NCBI GenBank assembly: GCA_900468535.1
Contig: UBTY01000050.1
Span: forward strand, 1 to 64,000
Direction: 5' to 3'
Length of the DNA: 64,000 nt
From: Hyphomicrobiales bacterium
Lineage (GTDB): Bacteria; Pseudomonadota; Alphaproteobacteria; Rhizobiales; Rhizobiaceae
Shown here: positions 17,702 through 26,042 of the stretch, one piece after another
How positions within the stretch are numbered: position 1 is the first letter of the stretch
Layout: the number at the start of each line of letters is the position of its first letter
Position numbers and translations under genes: made by a program
The notes under the pieces: generated by a model
The model's input: the letters and a program-made list of their open reading frames with translations, nothing else
Told to the model about the DNA's origin: nothing
Database searches by the model: none

Positions 17702-18405
17702 AGTTCGATCCTCTCCGGCACGAACCGCACAGTATCGCCGGGTGCAAGCAGGGCTGGTTGCGCGGCGGCTGGGTCAAACATCTTCAAATCGGCGTAGCCG
17801 ATCGAGTTCCAACCGTTCGGTCCGGTCAGCATCGCGACGCCGGTCTGCATGCCACCGATCGTGACGCACCCCTTCTCCATTCGAAGAGACGGCACCTTCT
17901 TCCGTGGCATGAATATGCGTGGATCGAGACCATGGAGGTACGCGAAGCCGGGTGCGCTGCCGAGCGCAAACACGCGGTAGCATCCCTCATGATGAATGCG
18001 CACGACCTCGCGGTCGCTCAGCCCCGAAATGTCGCACAGCGCGGGCAGATCGGCGGCAAAAACGCCACCATAGTGGACGGGGATTTCGATCGTTCGCCCG
18101 GCGATATCGATGCCGCTTGCTTCGTGCCACGCCGCTTTCAAGCGCTCGACGACAGACCAGGGATCCTCCGGCGTCTCCTTGAACAGCGCCAGCACGTTCG
18201 TCATGCCGGGAATGACCTCCGCGACATCGGGCCAGTCCTGCACCGTTCGCGAGATCGCCCAGATCAACCTCTGAGCCGCAAGATCGAAGTCCCCCGGTGC
18301 CTCGAGCAGGAACGCCTTGCCGCCGATGAACGAAATGCGCGCGCCATCTTTGCAGAGGCCTCGCATCTCGTATGGGTCGCCAAGGCCAGTTGCGTGCTTT
18401 GTCAT
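17698..18405 (-). CDS. pxpB: 5-oxoprolinase subunit PxpB / carboxyltransferase-like (CT_C_D)
   Basis: A 235-residue KipI/allophanate-hydrolase-subunit-1 homologue. Recognisable parts are EIPVHYGGVFAADLPALC, FALGSAPGFAYLHGLDP and VTIGGMQTGVAMLTGPNGW. It matches the other half of the urea carboxylase carboxyltransferase region. I prefer the ATG at 18403-18405, one base after the stop of the biotinyl-like gene; a GTG at 18414 in the same frame is the alternative. Neither has a strong ribosome site, so coupling to upstream translation is likely. Confidence 0.88.
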   Translation of the reverse strand: MTKHATGLGDPYEMRGLCKDGARISFIGGKAFLLEAPGDFDLAAQRLIWAISRTVQDWPDVAEVIPGMTNVLALFKETPEDPWSVVERLKAAWHEASGIDIAGRTIEIPVHYGGVFAADLPALCDISGLSDREVVRIHHEGCYRVFALGSAPGFAYLHGLDPRIFMPRKKVPSLRMEKGCVTIGGMQTGVAMLTGPNGWNSIGYADLKMFDPAAAQPALLAPGDTVRFVPERIEL

Positions 18406-18406
18406 G

Positions 18407-18802
18407 TCATGCACTCAATTCGAAAAGGGGTTCGCCATAGCCCACCAGCTGACGTTCGTCGGCGATCCAGCGAATGGAAGACGCCGAGCGGTCGGCGCGA
18501 AGCGGTAGAAGAACGGGGCCGATCTGCATGAACCCGAGAACGTCGCCTTTTTCAACGCCCAGTTCTTGCGTCGTGGCTCGCATGAGGAAGTGTCCAGCCA
18601 TGGGTGCTTTCACCACGTGTGCCGTCCCGACCGCCGCCATGGAAGTGCCGGTTCGAGTGATGCTGACATGCCTACCCGTATCGACGACGATCCGGAGCTG
18701 ACCGCCGCTATCGGTGATCTCGAGGCCATCCACGCCAGCCGCCTGGAGCGCATCGGCGAGGACTGAGATCGTATCCATGTCGGTGAGGTCGAACCTGCTC
18801 AT
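18407..18802 (-). CDS. Biotinyl/lipoyl-domain protein lacking the biotin lysine
   Basis: A 131-residue protein whose layout copies AccB: an N-terminal helix and strand region (residues 1-50), a short linker, then a barrel-like C-terminal domain starting AHVVKAPMAGHF at 61-72. Where the true carrier has EAMK, this protein reads Q93-I94-G95-P96, so the biotin lysine is replaced by proline. The rest of the domain is intact (VEKGDVLGFMQIG, then LVGYGEPLFEL), which argues for selection and not decay. The ATG at 18800-18802 overlaps the accC stop (ATGA) and follows AGGGGAGG. It may be a structural subunit of the carboxylase complex; function unknown. Confidence 0.8.
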   Translation of the reverse strand: MSRFDLTDMDTISVLADALQAAGVDGLEITDSGGQLRIVVDTGRHVSITRTGTSMAAVGTAHVVKAPMAGHFLMRATTQELGVEKGDVLGFMQIGPVLLPLRADRSASSIRWIADERQLVGYGEPLFELSA

Positions 18803-20187
18803 TGGGACCTCCCCTGTCCTATCCATTTCTCGAGGTAGTGAATGTCCGTCTCGCCGCCCGCAAAGCCTTCGTCTTCGAGGAGCTTCCGCAGGAATGGCAA
18901 ATTGGTCGCGATTCCTTCGACCTGCATCCCAGCCAACGCCGCGCGCATTTTCTCGATCGCCGCAGCCCTGGTCGGCGCATGAACGATCAACTTGGCGATA
19001 AGGGAGTCGTAGTAAGGTGAGACCCTGTAGCCACAGTGGATGTGGGTATCGACGCGGATGCCATCCCCATCCGGGATGACGACATCAGTGATCGTCCCCG
19101 CCGATGGCATGAACGTCGCCGGATCCTCGGCATTGATGCGGCACTCGATGGAATGGCCGGAGCACGCCACGCCACTTTGGTTCAGCTGGAGAGGAACACC
19201 CTGGGCTACCCGGATCTGCTCGCGGACGATATCAACGCCGCTGGTCATTTCCGTAACAGGATGCTCGACCTGCAGGCGGGTGTTCATTTCTATGAAATAG
19301 AAGGCGCCGTCTTCATACAGGAACTCGAAGGTCCCGACGCCGCGATAACCTATCTGGCGGCAGGCTTCGACGCAGGCCTGCCCGACCGGCCCGATGAGAT
19401 CGGGGGCAATCCCCGGCGCCGGGGCCTCCTCGATGACCTTCTGGTGCCGGCGCTGCATGGAGCAGTCGCGATGGCCGAGCCAGATACCATTTCCGTGATT
19501 GTCGCAGACGACCTGTATCTCGATATGGCGAGGGTGCTCCAGGAACTTTTCCATATAGAGCTCCGCAGAGCCGAACGCCTGGCGGGCTTCCTCTCGCGTG
19601 AGCGCGATCGCCTCGTTGATGGAGGATGGCTCCAAGACGACACGCATGCCTCTTCCGCCACCACCTCCGGCTGCCTTGACGATCACAGGGTAACCGATCT
19701 CGAGCGCCGTTCGTTCGATGACTGAAGGATCGTCCGGCAAGGCGGTGTCGGGACCGGGCACACATGGCACACCTGCGGCTATCATCGCGCGCTTGGCCGA
19801 TATCTTGTCTCCCATTGTCGCGATTGCCGAGGCTGGCGGGCCGATGAAAACCAGGCCGGCTCTGGCAACGGCATCGGCAAATGCCGCCTTCTCGGAAAGA
19901 AAGCCGTAGCCGGGGTGGACCGCGCCGGCGCCCGTCAGGCGTGCCGCCAGGAGAATGGCATCCTGATTCAGGTAACTCTTGCCGGCGTTTGCCGGCCCGA
20001 TGCAGAGAAAATGGTCGCTCCTGCTGCCATAGTCCGAATGTCTGTCAGCATCCGAGCAGACCATAACGGTCTTCAAGCCGAGGTCGGAACACGCGCGCTG
20101 GATGCGAACCGCAATCTCGCCCCGATTGGCGATCAGCACCGTTTGAAATGGCCGGTCGGCAATCTGGGCCTCAGAGTTCCCCGTCAT
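18799..20187 (-). CDS. accC: Biotin carboxylase
   Basis: A 462-residue ATP-grasp biotin carboxylase. The N-terminus FQTVLIANRGEIAVRIQRAC, the glycine-rich loop AAGGGGGRGMRVV near residue 170, HRDCSMQRRHQKVIEEAPAP, and EMNTRLQVEHPVTE with the catalytic Arg are intact. It carboxylates biotin on the carrier protein using bicarbonate and ATP. Its location between two biotinyl-domain genes and upstream of pxpBC sets it apart from the usual accBC of fatty acid synthesis, so it is probably a paralogue dedicated to this pathway. The start overlaps accB by four bases. Confidence 0.93.
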   Translation of the reverse strand: MTGNSEAQIADRPFQTVLIANRGEIAVRIQRACSDLGLKTVMVCSDADRHSDYGSRSDHFLCIGPANAGKSYLNQDAILLAARLTGAGAVHPGYGFLSEKAAFADAVARAGLVFIGPPASAIATMGDKISAKRAMIAAGVPCVPGPDTALPDDPSVIERTALEIGYPVIVKAAGGGGGRGMRVVLEPSSINEAIALTREEARQAFGSAELYMEKFLEHPRHIEIQVVCDNHGNGIWLGHRDCSMQRRHQKVIEEAPAPGIAPDLIGPVGQACVEACRQIGYRGVGTFEFLYEDGAFYFIEMNTRLQVEHPVTEMTSGVDIVREQIRVAQGVPLQLNQSGVACSGHSIECRINAEDPATFMPSAGTITDVVIPDGDGIRVDTHIHCGYRVSPYYDSLIAKLIVHAPTRAAAIEKMRAALAGMQVEGIATNLPFLRKLLEDEGFAGGETDIHYLEKWIGQGRSQ

Positions 20188-20609
20188 ACCGCGATCTCCG
20201 CAAGAACGTCGCCAGCCTGCACTTCCTGTCCATCGAGATCGGCAACGTACGAAACGCGTCCCGCACGTGGCGCGGAAATGGTGTTGAAGACCTTCATTGC
20301 CTCGATGATGAAGAGCGTCTGACCCTCGACGATCTCGTCGCCGAGGCTGACGAACGGGAGCTCCCCGGGAGCCGGAGCGCGGTGAAGGATGCCGAATATG
20401 GGCGTCGCCACTGGAATGGATCCCGCGCCCGCCGCCCTCTGAACAAGAGGCTCAACCGGCTCTTCGACGGCGGCCAGCCCGTGTTCTCCATCGCGCCGGT
20501 CGCGGTCGCGAAAAATTCGAACTGTCGTGCCTTTTTCCGTAACGGAGAGTTCGGTGACGTTGGACTGGCCAACGAAGGCTATCAGGGTCTTTATCTTGTC
20601 CAAATCCAT
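20184..20609 (-). CDS. accB: Biotin carboxyl carrier protein
   Basis: A 141-residue carrier protein with the biotinylation site EAMK at residues 103-106 (K106) in LFIIEAMKVFNTISAPRAG. The first 35 residues (MDLDKIKTLIAFVGQSNVTE onward) form the usual AccB N-terminal helix and strand. The linker is shorter and less Ala/Pro-rich than in fatty acid synthesis AccB. The ATG at 20607-20609 matches the family start, although its ribosome site is weak; the frame is open further upstream. It is the first gene of the operon. Confidence 0.9.
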   Translation of the reverse strand: MDLDKIKTLIAFVGQSNVTELSVTEKGTTVRIFRDRDRRDGEHGLAAVEEPVEPLVQRAAGAGSIPVATPIFGILHRAPAPGELPFVSLGDEIVEGQTLFIIEAMKVFNTISAPRAGRVSYVADLDGQEVQAGDVLAEIAV

Positions 20610-20722
20610 CGACGGTCTCGGAAGCTTCGAATTATCAGTCGACAGCAGCCACACGCCTGCAATCGCTTCGATCTTCCGTAGCATGATCGTTCGGATGATG
20701 GGGTCAGACGAACTTTTGATGA

Positions 20723-21151
20723 CCCCGCGTTTTGGACCGGCAAACTATTGTCGATGCAGAGGATTGCCCGTTGAAAGCCTTCAAGCCCAACCCTCAAGCG
20801 ATGGCTGGCAGAGGCGGCGGTCCACCCGGCTACGTGATCGGAAAAGAATTGCTGAAAAGCGGAGGACCGACGGCCATCCTGACGGGCTAGGACATACTGG
20901 CGGCCGGCGTACTGCAAGCCATTTATGAGCGCGGTTTGCGGGTGCCCGACGATATCTCGGTTATCGGTTACGACGACAGCATAGCTCGACTTCTGGCACC
21001 GCCATTGACCTCCATCGCCCAGCCTTACCACGCCATTGGCGAGGAGGTGATGAGGTTGATCGAGAAGTCGACGTCCGACGATGAGGTTTCCGCCTCGGTC
21101 GCGACAACCCTGATCGAACGGTCATCAGTTGGGCGTGTCAAGCTCGTGTGA
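20723..21151 (+). pseudogene. LacI-family regulator C-terminal remnant
   Basis: This strand reads as the second half of a LacI-type ligand-binding domain: YVIGKELLKSGGPTAILTG, then a TAG stop at 20888-20890, then DILAAGVLQAIYERGLRVPD and ISVIGYDDSIARLLAPPLTS, ending normally at 21151. The homology continues straight across the stop in the same frame. No helix-turn-helix is found upstream; the frame is closed by a TGA at 20720-20722. It is therefore a truncated and interrupted remnant. It may be the missing half of the shortened regulator on the other strand at 21315-21902. Confidence 0.8.
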
Positions 21152-21314
21152 TTTACATGCTTCAAAGCGGGTTTTACCTGTCCTGACGTCCCATCAACTG
21201 GCCCTGCAATGAGATCGAGAGGATCACTGCCGCCTTCAACAGGCTGCACTCCTAGCCTTTAGCACCGCCACCATCGAAGGCTACAGAATAGAATAACAGA
21301 CTGGATAATCTCCC

Positions 21315-21902
21315 CTAACGCGTGATCCGATAGACATCCTGCAACAAGAGGGCAGCGGCAGCCCCCATATCCCGAAACAAGGTCGCTGACCCTTGGTCGA
21401 AATCGTCTGCCGGAACGTGAGGATAGGCGTCATCTTCGCTTGAACAGTTCACGAGAACAACGGGTGCCCCCGCATCTCCGATATCCTCAGGGAGAACGAC
21501 CACGGCGGGCTCGGAACGGACGACCATAAGACCATCCGCACCTGCAGCCGACAGAGCATCGATCGCGACGCGCAAGCGAGCGGGCTCATTCATCGTCTGG
21601 ACAACAAGAACGACAGTCTCAGTCTCCCAATAAGCGGCGCCTACCGCTTCGGCGAGAGCGCTCATCTCGCTTGTCAGGCGATCGACGATAAAACCAATTC
21701 GCTGAGGGCCTGCTTTGGCTATCTTCTCGCGCACGCGAGACGTCTTTCCGTATTTCAGCTTTCGAGCCAAGCGTATGACCCGCAGCCTAGTTTCGTTTGA
21801 AATCTTGCTGTGGGGAACGTCATTCAGAACGAGCGATACCGTCGCCTGCGAGCAACCTGCGGCCCGGGCAATATCCGTCATCGTGACCTTTCCATGTGCC
21901 AT
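21315..21902 (-). CDS. Truncated LacI-family regulator (DNA-binding domain plus half effector domain)
   Basis: A 195-residue protein with an intact LacI helix-turn-helix (VTMTDIARAAGCSQATVSLV) and the first subdomain of the effector region (RIGFIVDRLTSEMSALAEAV, DGLMVVRSEPAVV). It stops soon after PADDFDQGSATLFRDMGAAA, where normal family members (about 330-345 residues) continue for another 140. It could still bind DNA, but effector binding and dimerisation should be impaired. I favour the ATG at 21900-21902, which follows CAGGAA; a TTG at 21923 overlaps the preceding stop. It is the last gene of the long operon. Confidence 0.75.
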   Translation of the reverse strand: MAHGKVTMTDIARAAGCSQATVSLVLNDVPHSKISNETRLRVIRLARKLKYGKTSRVREKIAKAGPQRIGFIVDRLTSEMSALAEAVGAAYWETETVVLVVQTMNEPARLRVAIDALSAAGADGLMVVRSEPAVVVLPEDIGDAGAPVVLVNCSSEDDAYPHVPADDFDQGSATLFRDMGAAAALLLQDVYRITR

Positions 21903-21919
21903 TCGGGCGTTCCTGGCAA

Positions 21920-22573
21920 TCAACTGAAGAGGGCAGCGATTTCAAGCAGGTCTGGCCGCTTCAGGGTATCGGCAGGGAACCGGTCAGTGACACCCGGGCC
22001 GACGATCGCCAGAAATGGTATCTTCAGTTCCACTGCCGCCCTGTACTCGGCAAGCGAATCGCCGATTGCGAGAACGCGCGAGGCATCGAATCTTCCGGCT
22101 TCGAGGATACGCTGGAACTCGGCCAGCTTTGCTTTTGGAGCGCCGGCCACCGACTGGAAATGGTGAAGGATGTCGCGTTCTCTAAGGGCGGTCAGTACGT
22201 CGTTCTCCGGGGCGGCGGAGACGATGTGCTGTTCGGCAAGACTTCCCACGGCGGCAAAGCATTCCGGCGCGCCGTTGATATAGGTAGCCTTGCGGACACC
22301 TTCGTCCACGAACCGGCCATAAGAAGCGCAAAGTGCATCAATAGCGGCGGGATCGTCCTTGCGGCCAAACACTGCGACTTCGAAATGGCGAAATTTTTCG
22401 TATCTCGACATCCCGCCATTGTTGTCGGCGAACGTCCTCACCACCTCGACCAGATCAGGATCCTCGTGCTGGTAGACCCGGCAGAAGGCGTCCACCTTCA
22501 GCTGCACGGTATCGAGGACAACGCCGTCGAAGTCGTAGATGACGCAATCGAACCTACTCAAGATCAGCTCCAT
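21920..22573 (-). CDS. HAD-superfamily hydrolase (phosphatase, Cof/Gph-like)
   Basis: A 217-residue haloacid dehalogenase-type hydrolase. Motif I is YDFDGVVLDT (nucleophile Asp and acid Asp near residues 11-13), a helical cap follows, then a motif II/III region with Lys in AGAPKAKLAEF and motif IV GDSLAEYRAA. Such enzymes release phosphate from sugar phosphates. The ATG at 22571-22573 lies inside the 3' end of the kinase gene (20-base overlap), so it is coupled to the kinase. A kinase-phosphatase pair in one operon is odd and suggests different substrates. Confidence 0.85.
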   Translation of the reverse strand: MELILSRFDCVIYDFDGVVLDTVQLKVDAFCRVYQHEDPDLVEVVRTFADNNGGMSRYEKFRHFEVAVFGRKDDPAAIDALCASYGRFVDEGVRKATYINGAPECFAAVGSLAEQHIVSAAPENDVLTALRERDILHHFQSVAGAPKAKLAEFQRILEAGRFDASRVLAIGDSLAEYRAAVELKIPFLAIVGPGVTDRFPADTLKRPDLLEIAALFS

Positions 22574-23522
22574 GTCTCGCCGGCCGAATCGACAGCAATG
22601 GCATATTGTCGGCCGGCACAATCGCGCCTCGATGCATGATGACTTCGGATGCCAGCCGATGGCCGGCGCGCATGCAGGATTCGATACCATCGCCGCCGAT
22701 GTAGGCGGCGATGAAGCCGGCATTGAAGCTGTCCCCAGCGGCGGTCGTATCCACCACATCCTTCACAGGAGAGGCGAATGAAACCTCGGGGTGATGTAGT
22801 GAAGTCGGACCGAGCTCACCGCGCTTCAGGCATCCGGACCTTGCACCTGCGCTTTTGATCCGTTCGATAACCGACCTGTCAGACCGATCGCCGAAAAGTT
22901 CTTTCTCGTCGGATGCGGATGGAAGGGCAACGTCGCACAGGCTCCACATTCTAGCCGTTACATTGCGGGCCAGATCAGGACTTTCCCAGAGTGTAGGCCT
23001 GTAATTGGAATCGAACACGATCAGGCCGCCGGCCGCTCGGTAGGCAACTGCCCACTCAAAGAACTCGTTGCGCACGGTGTCTGTAAGGATCGCCAGCGTG
23101 ATACCGGAAAGGTAGACCAGATCGAACGACGACAGCCGATCAAGTGAGATCTGGCTGCCCCCGCCAAACAAGCCCCTCGCCGCCGATTGCGATCGCCAGT
23201 ATGTGAACGAACGCTCGCCGCGCCCGTCCACGGTCACCGCGTAGAGCCCGACTGTCTTGTCGCTGCTGCGTCCGACAGTTTCCGTGTTGAGCCTCTCGGC
23301 TTCGAGCCTCCGGAATACGACGTCCGAAAGGGCGTCGCTTCCGACAAGAGTGACATATGCAACGTCCGCGTCCGGCAACAGTCGCTTCAGATATGTCGCA
23401 GTGTTGAACGTGTCGCCGGCAACGCTCAGTTGGACGCTGCCGCCGACCAATGTCAGCTCGAGCATGACTTCGCCGACACATGCCACCCGGTACAACGACC
23501 GGCTCTCCGCTGTCGATGCCAA
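22554..23522 (-). CDS. PfkB-family sugar kinase, 2-keto-3-deoxygluconate kinase type
   Basis: A 322-residue ribokinase-fold kinase. The anion hole and catalytic base DTTAAGDSFNAGF (D264) are intact, and the FDSNYRPTLWES stretch near residue 170 resembles 2-keto-3-deoxygluconate kinases. The likely reaction is phosphorylation of a 2-keto-3-deoxy sugar acid, the product of the dehydratase encoded at the head of the operon. No aldolase of the KDPG type is encoded nearby. The gene starts three bases after the XylB-like dehydrogenase stop. Confidence 0.85.
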   Translation of the reverse strand: MASTAESRSLYRVACVGEVMLELTLVGGSVQLSVAGDTFNTATYLKRLLPDADVAYVTLVGSDALSDVVFRRLEAERLNTETVGRSSDKTVGLYAVTVDGRGERSFTYWRSQSAARGLFGGGSQISLDRLSSFDLVYLSGITLAILTDTVRNEFFEWAVAYRAAGGLIVFDSNYRPTLWESPDLARNVTARMWSLCDVALPSASDEKELFGDRSDRSVIERIKSAGARSGCLKRGELGPTSLHHPEVSFASPVKDVVDTTAAGDSFNAGFIAAYIGGDGIESCMRAGHRLASEVIMHRGAIVPADNMPLLSIRPARHGADLE

Positions 23523-23525
23523 CTG

Positions 23526-24308
23526 TCAAATCCAGCCGGCGTCGACGATGAACGACTGCTTCGAGATCATTCGGCTGTCATCCGACGCGAGGAAAAGAGC
23601 CATGCGTGCGATCTCTGGCGGATAGATCCGGCCCGGAAGCGTCTGCCGGGTGTCGATCTGGTTCTCACCTTCTGGGGTGAGCCACATGTTCACCTGCTTC
23701 TCGGTCATGATCCATCCCGGAGCGATGGAGTTGACGCGAATGTTGCTCGGCCCGAGTTCTCTCGCGAGTGCCCGGCTCATCCCATGGACGGCGGCCTTGG
23801 AGGTGACATAGACGACGCAGTCACCATCCGCTTCCATCCATGTGATCGAGGACATGTTGATGATCGATCCGCCGCCGAGTTGCTTCATCTGCGGGGCAAC
23901 GGCCTTGGCCGCGAAAACCTGATGCTTCAGGTTCACCGAAACACAATTGTCGAAAAGTTCGGGAGTAACATCCGGCAAAAGGTGCCGATCGTCATTGCCC
24001 GCATTGTTGACAAGCACGCTGATCGGCCCGCGCTCTGCGCCGCTGGAGGCGATAAAGCGCTCAAGTTCGTCGACGTTGCGAAGATCGAGATTTCGATAGA
24101 CCGGCTTTGAACTGCCCCGCTCAACGCATCCCTCGATGACCGCTTGCGCCGCATCGTCGTTGATGTCGACGAATGTCACGTTCGCCTGTTGGTCGGCGAA
24201 GTGTTCCACGAGCGAACGTCCGATGCCGGCCGCGCCCCCGGTGATGAAGACATGCTTGCCCTTGAGGCTCGGATACTGTGCGCGTCCTTCCAAGAGGTCG
24301 TACTTCAT
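23526..24308 (-). CDS. Aldose 1-dehydrogenase-like short-chain dehydrogenase (XylB-like)
   Basis: A 260-residue short-chain dehydrogenase. It begins with YPSLKGKHVFITGGAAGIG (cofactor loop at residues 23-30) and contains VNNAGNDDRHLLPDVT, AVAPQMKQLGGGSIINMSSI, LARELGPSNIRVNSIAPG and a C-terminal FIVDAGWI. This pattern closely follows Caulobacter D-xylose dehydrogenase XylB as I remember it, so oxidation of an aldose to its lactone is the likely reaction. The catalytic Tyr-X3-Lys is the YVTSK segment. The ATG at 24306-24308 follows AGGAG. Which sugar is used is not resolved. Confidence 0.82.
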   Translation of the reverse strand: MKYDLLEGRAQYPSLKGKHVFITGGAAGIGRSLVEHFADQQANVTFVDINDDAAQAVIEGCVERGSSKPVYRNLDLRNVDELERFIASSGAERGPISVLVNNAGNDDRHLLPDVTPELFDNCVSVNLKHQVFAAKAVAPQMKQLGGGSIINMSSITWMEADGDCVVYVTSKAAVHGMSRALARELGPSNIRVNSIAPGWIMTEKQVNMWLTPEGENQIDTRQTLPGRIYPPEIARMALFLASDDSRMISKQSFIVDAGWI

Positions 24309-24344
24309 ATGAGTTCTCCTAATCGGCACAACGGCCGGTATCGT

Positions 24345-26042
24345 TCAACGTGTTTTCGAAAAGATGCGCGTGACGCCACGCAGAAGCTTGTTCTGAGCGA
24401 CCTGATAGCCAAGGTTCTTGCCGATTCCGGTGTCCATCATCACATCGACAAGGCTCTTGCTGAGCTCGGTGTGACGCCGCACCGGAGCGAGGTCGCCACT
24501 GAGATCGGCCAGTACGCGCTTGGCTGCATTGTGCCCCGGCGCTCCGGTAACGCCACCGCCCGGATGGGCACCGGCACCGCAGAGATAAAGGCCTTCGACC
24601 GCCGTGCGGTAACCGTCACCGCCCGGCGCCTTGCGCTCGGAAAACAGGTTCTCCAAACCAACCATCGAACGCTGGAAGATATTGCCGCCCGGCAGGCCGT
24701 AGGTGCGTTCGAGGTCGAGCGGGGTGACCGTATTTCGGCCAAGCACGTGACCACGAAGATTGGGCGCAAACCGGTAAAGCGTCTCCATCACACGATCGGT
24801 CCAGGCCTCCTTGTGGCCATCCCAGGTTCCCTGCCTCAGGTTGAATGGCAATTGCTGCACACCGAGCAGCAGCGTATGCTGGCCGGGCTTGCAGACGCTG
24901 GGATCAGTGACCGAGTGGATCAGGCCCTCGATGACGAAATCATCGGGAAACTCGCCGCGCTTCTGCGCATCCGCCGCAGCCTCGTAGTTGTCCTGCGTAG
25001 CGTTGAGGATGGTATGGGCGCAATGCTGCGGGCCGAGGCCCGGACCGAAGCCGTTGTATTGCGGAAGCTCGTCGACGAGAACGTGGATCCTGGCCATCGA
25101 TCCACGAACGTCGATCGACTGGGCGGCCTGACGCAGGTCGTCGTTGACGGCTCCCTTGGGTAGCAGCTTTCCGAGCGCCACGGACGGCGCGGCATTGCTG
25201 AGAACGACATCCGCCTCGATGATCTCGCCGCCCTTCAGCCGCACGCCGGCCGCGCGACCGCTTCTGACGACAATCTCGTCGACAGCGGCGTTGGTACGAA
25301 CAGCGGCTCCGAACTCCTCCGCACCGCGTCGCAAGGCCTTGGTGATCGAACCCATACCGCCAACCGGAATGCCCCAGCGCCCGAACACATTCTCGAACTG
25401 TCCGTAAGCATGGTAGCCGTAGACATGAGCTGTCGTCGGCGTCTGCGGACCTCCCCAGGTCGAGACCATTCCGAGGAACGTCATATAGGCCTTCAGCCGG
25501 GGCGAGACGAAGTAGCGGTCAAGTAGGTCGCCGGCCGCTATGACCGTGAACTCGTTGAGCAGGTCGGTTTCGCCAAGATGCTCAAAGCGAGCAAACACCT
25601 CCGACCGGCTCGGGGGGTCGGAGAGCAGCCAATCCCGCGTAATATCAGCGAACCGCTTCAGGCGGGCCCCGAACTCGAAGAACCGTCTTCCGTCCTCTGG
25701 TGAATGCGCCTGGATGGAGCGGAGCGTCTCGTCGACGTCCTGATGCAGCATAAAATGATCGCCGTCTTCCCAAAGCGCGAAGCCTTGAAGTTTCGGCGAC
25801 AGCGACTGTAATCCGAACCTTTTCAGTTCGAGATCGTCGATGATTTCTTGGCGCAACATGCCCTGGATGAACGAGCAGGAAGACCACAAGGCGCCCGACA
25901 CCAACTCCTCGGACACGCAGGCGCCGCCGACAACCTCGCGCGCTTCGAGAACGCAGACCGATTTGCCGGCACGGGCGAGATAGTTCGCGGCAACGAGGCC
26001 ATTGTGGCCTCCGCCGATGATGGCAACATCGTACTTCTTCAT
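24345..26042 (-). CDS. CrtI/PYROXD2-like FAD-dependent oxidoreductase
   Basis: A 565-residue flavoprotein of the phytoene desaturase-related NAD(P)/FAD oxidoreductase family. The dinucleotide fold IIGGGHNGLVAANYLARAGK is at the N-terminus, followed by an EAREVVGGAC motif. The C-terminal FAD segment reads GLYLCGAGAHPGGGVTGAPG. Substrates of this subgroup are mostly unknown. Its presence in a sugar operon, overlapping the epimerase gene by four bases (ATGA), suggests it oxidises a sugar-derived intermediate. It lacks a signal peptide, so it should be cytoplasmic. Confidence 0.85.
   Translation of the reverse strand: MKKYDVAIIGGGHNGLVAANYLARAGKSVCVLEAREVVGGACVSEELVSGALWSSCSFIQGMLRQEIIDDLELKRFGLQSLSPKLQGFALWEDGDHFMLHQDVDETLRSIQAHSPEDGRRFFEFGARLKRFADITRDWLLSDPPSRSEVFARFEHLGETDLLNEFTVIAAGDLLDRYFVSPRLKAYMTFLGMVSTWGGPQTPTTAHVYGYHAYGQFENVFGRWGIPVGGMGSITKALRRGAEEFGAAVRTNAAVDEIVVRSGRAAGVRLKGGEIIEADVVLSNAAPSVALGKLLPKGAVNDDLRQAAQSIDVRGSMARIHVLVDELPQYNGFGPGLGPQHCAHTILNATQDNYEAAADAQKRGEFPDDFVIEGLIHSVTDPSVCKPGQHTLLLGVQQLPFNLRQGTWDGHKEAWTDRVMETLYRFAPNLRGHVLGRNTVTPLDLERTYGLPGGNIFQRSMVGLENLFSERKAPGGDGYRTAVEGLYLCGAGAHPGGGVTGAPGHNAAKRVLADLSGDLAPVRRHTELSKSLVDVMMDTGIGKNLGYQVAQNKLLRGVTRIFSKTR

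Noticed and set aside
20527..20928. Plus-strand open frame across the start of accB
   Set aside because: It is out of frame with the LacI remnant and antisense to accB at its start; no homology visible.
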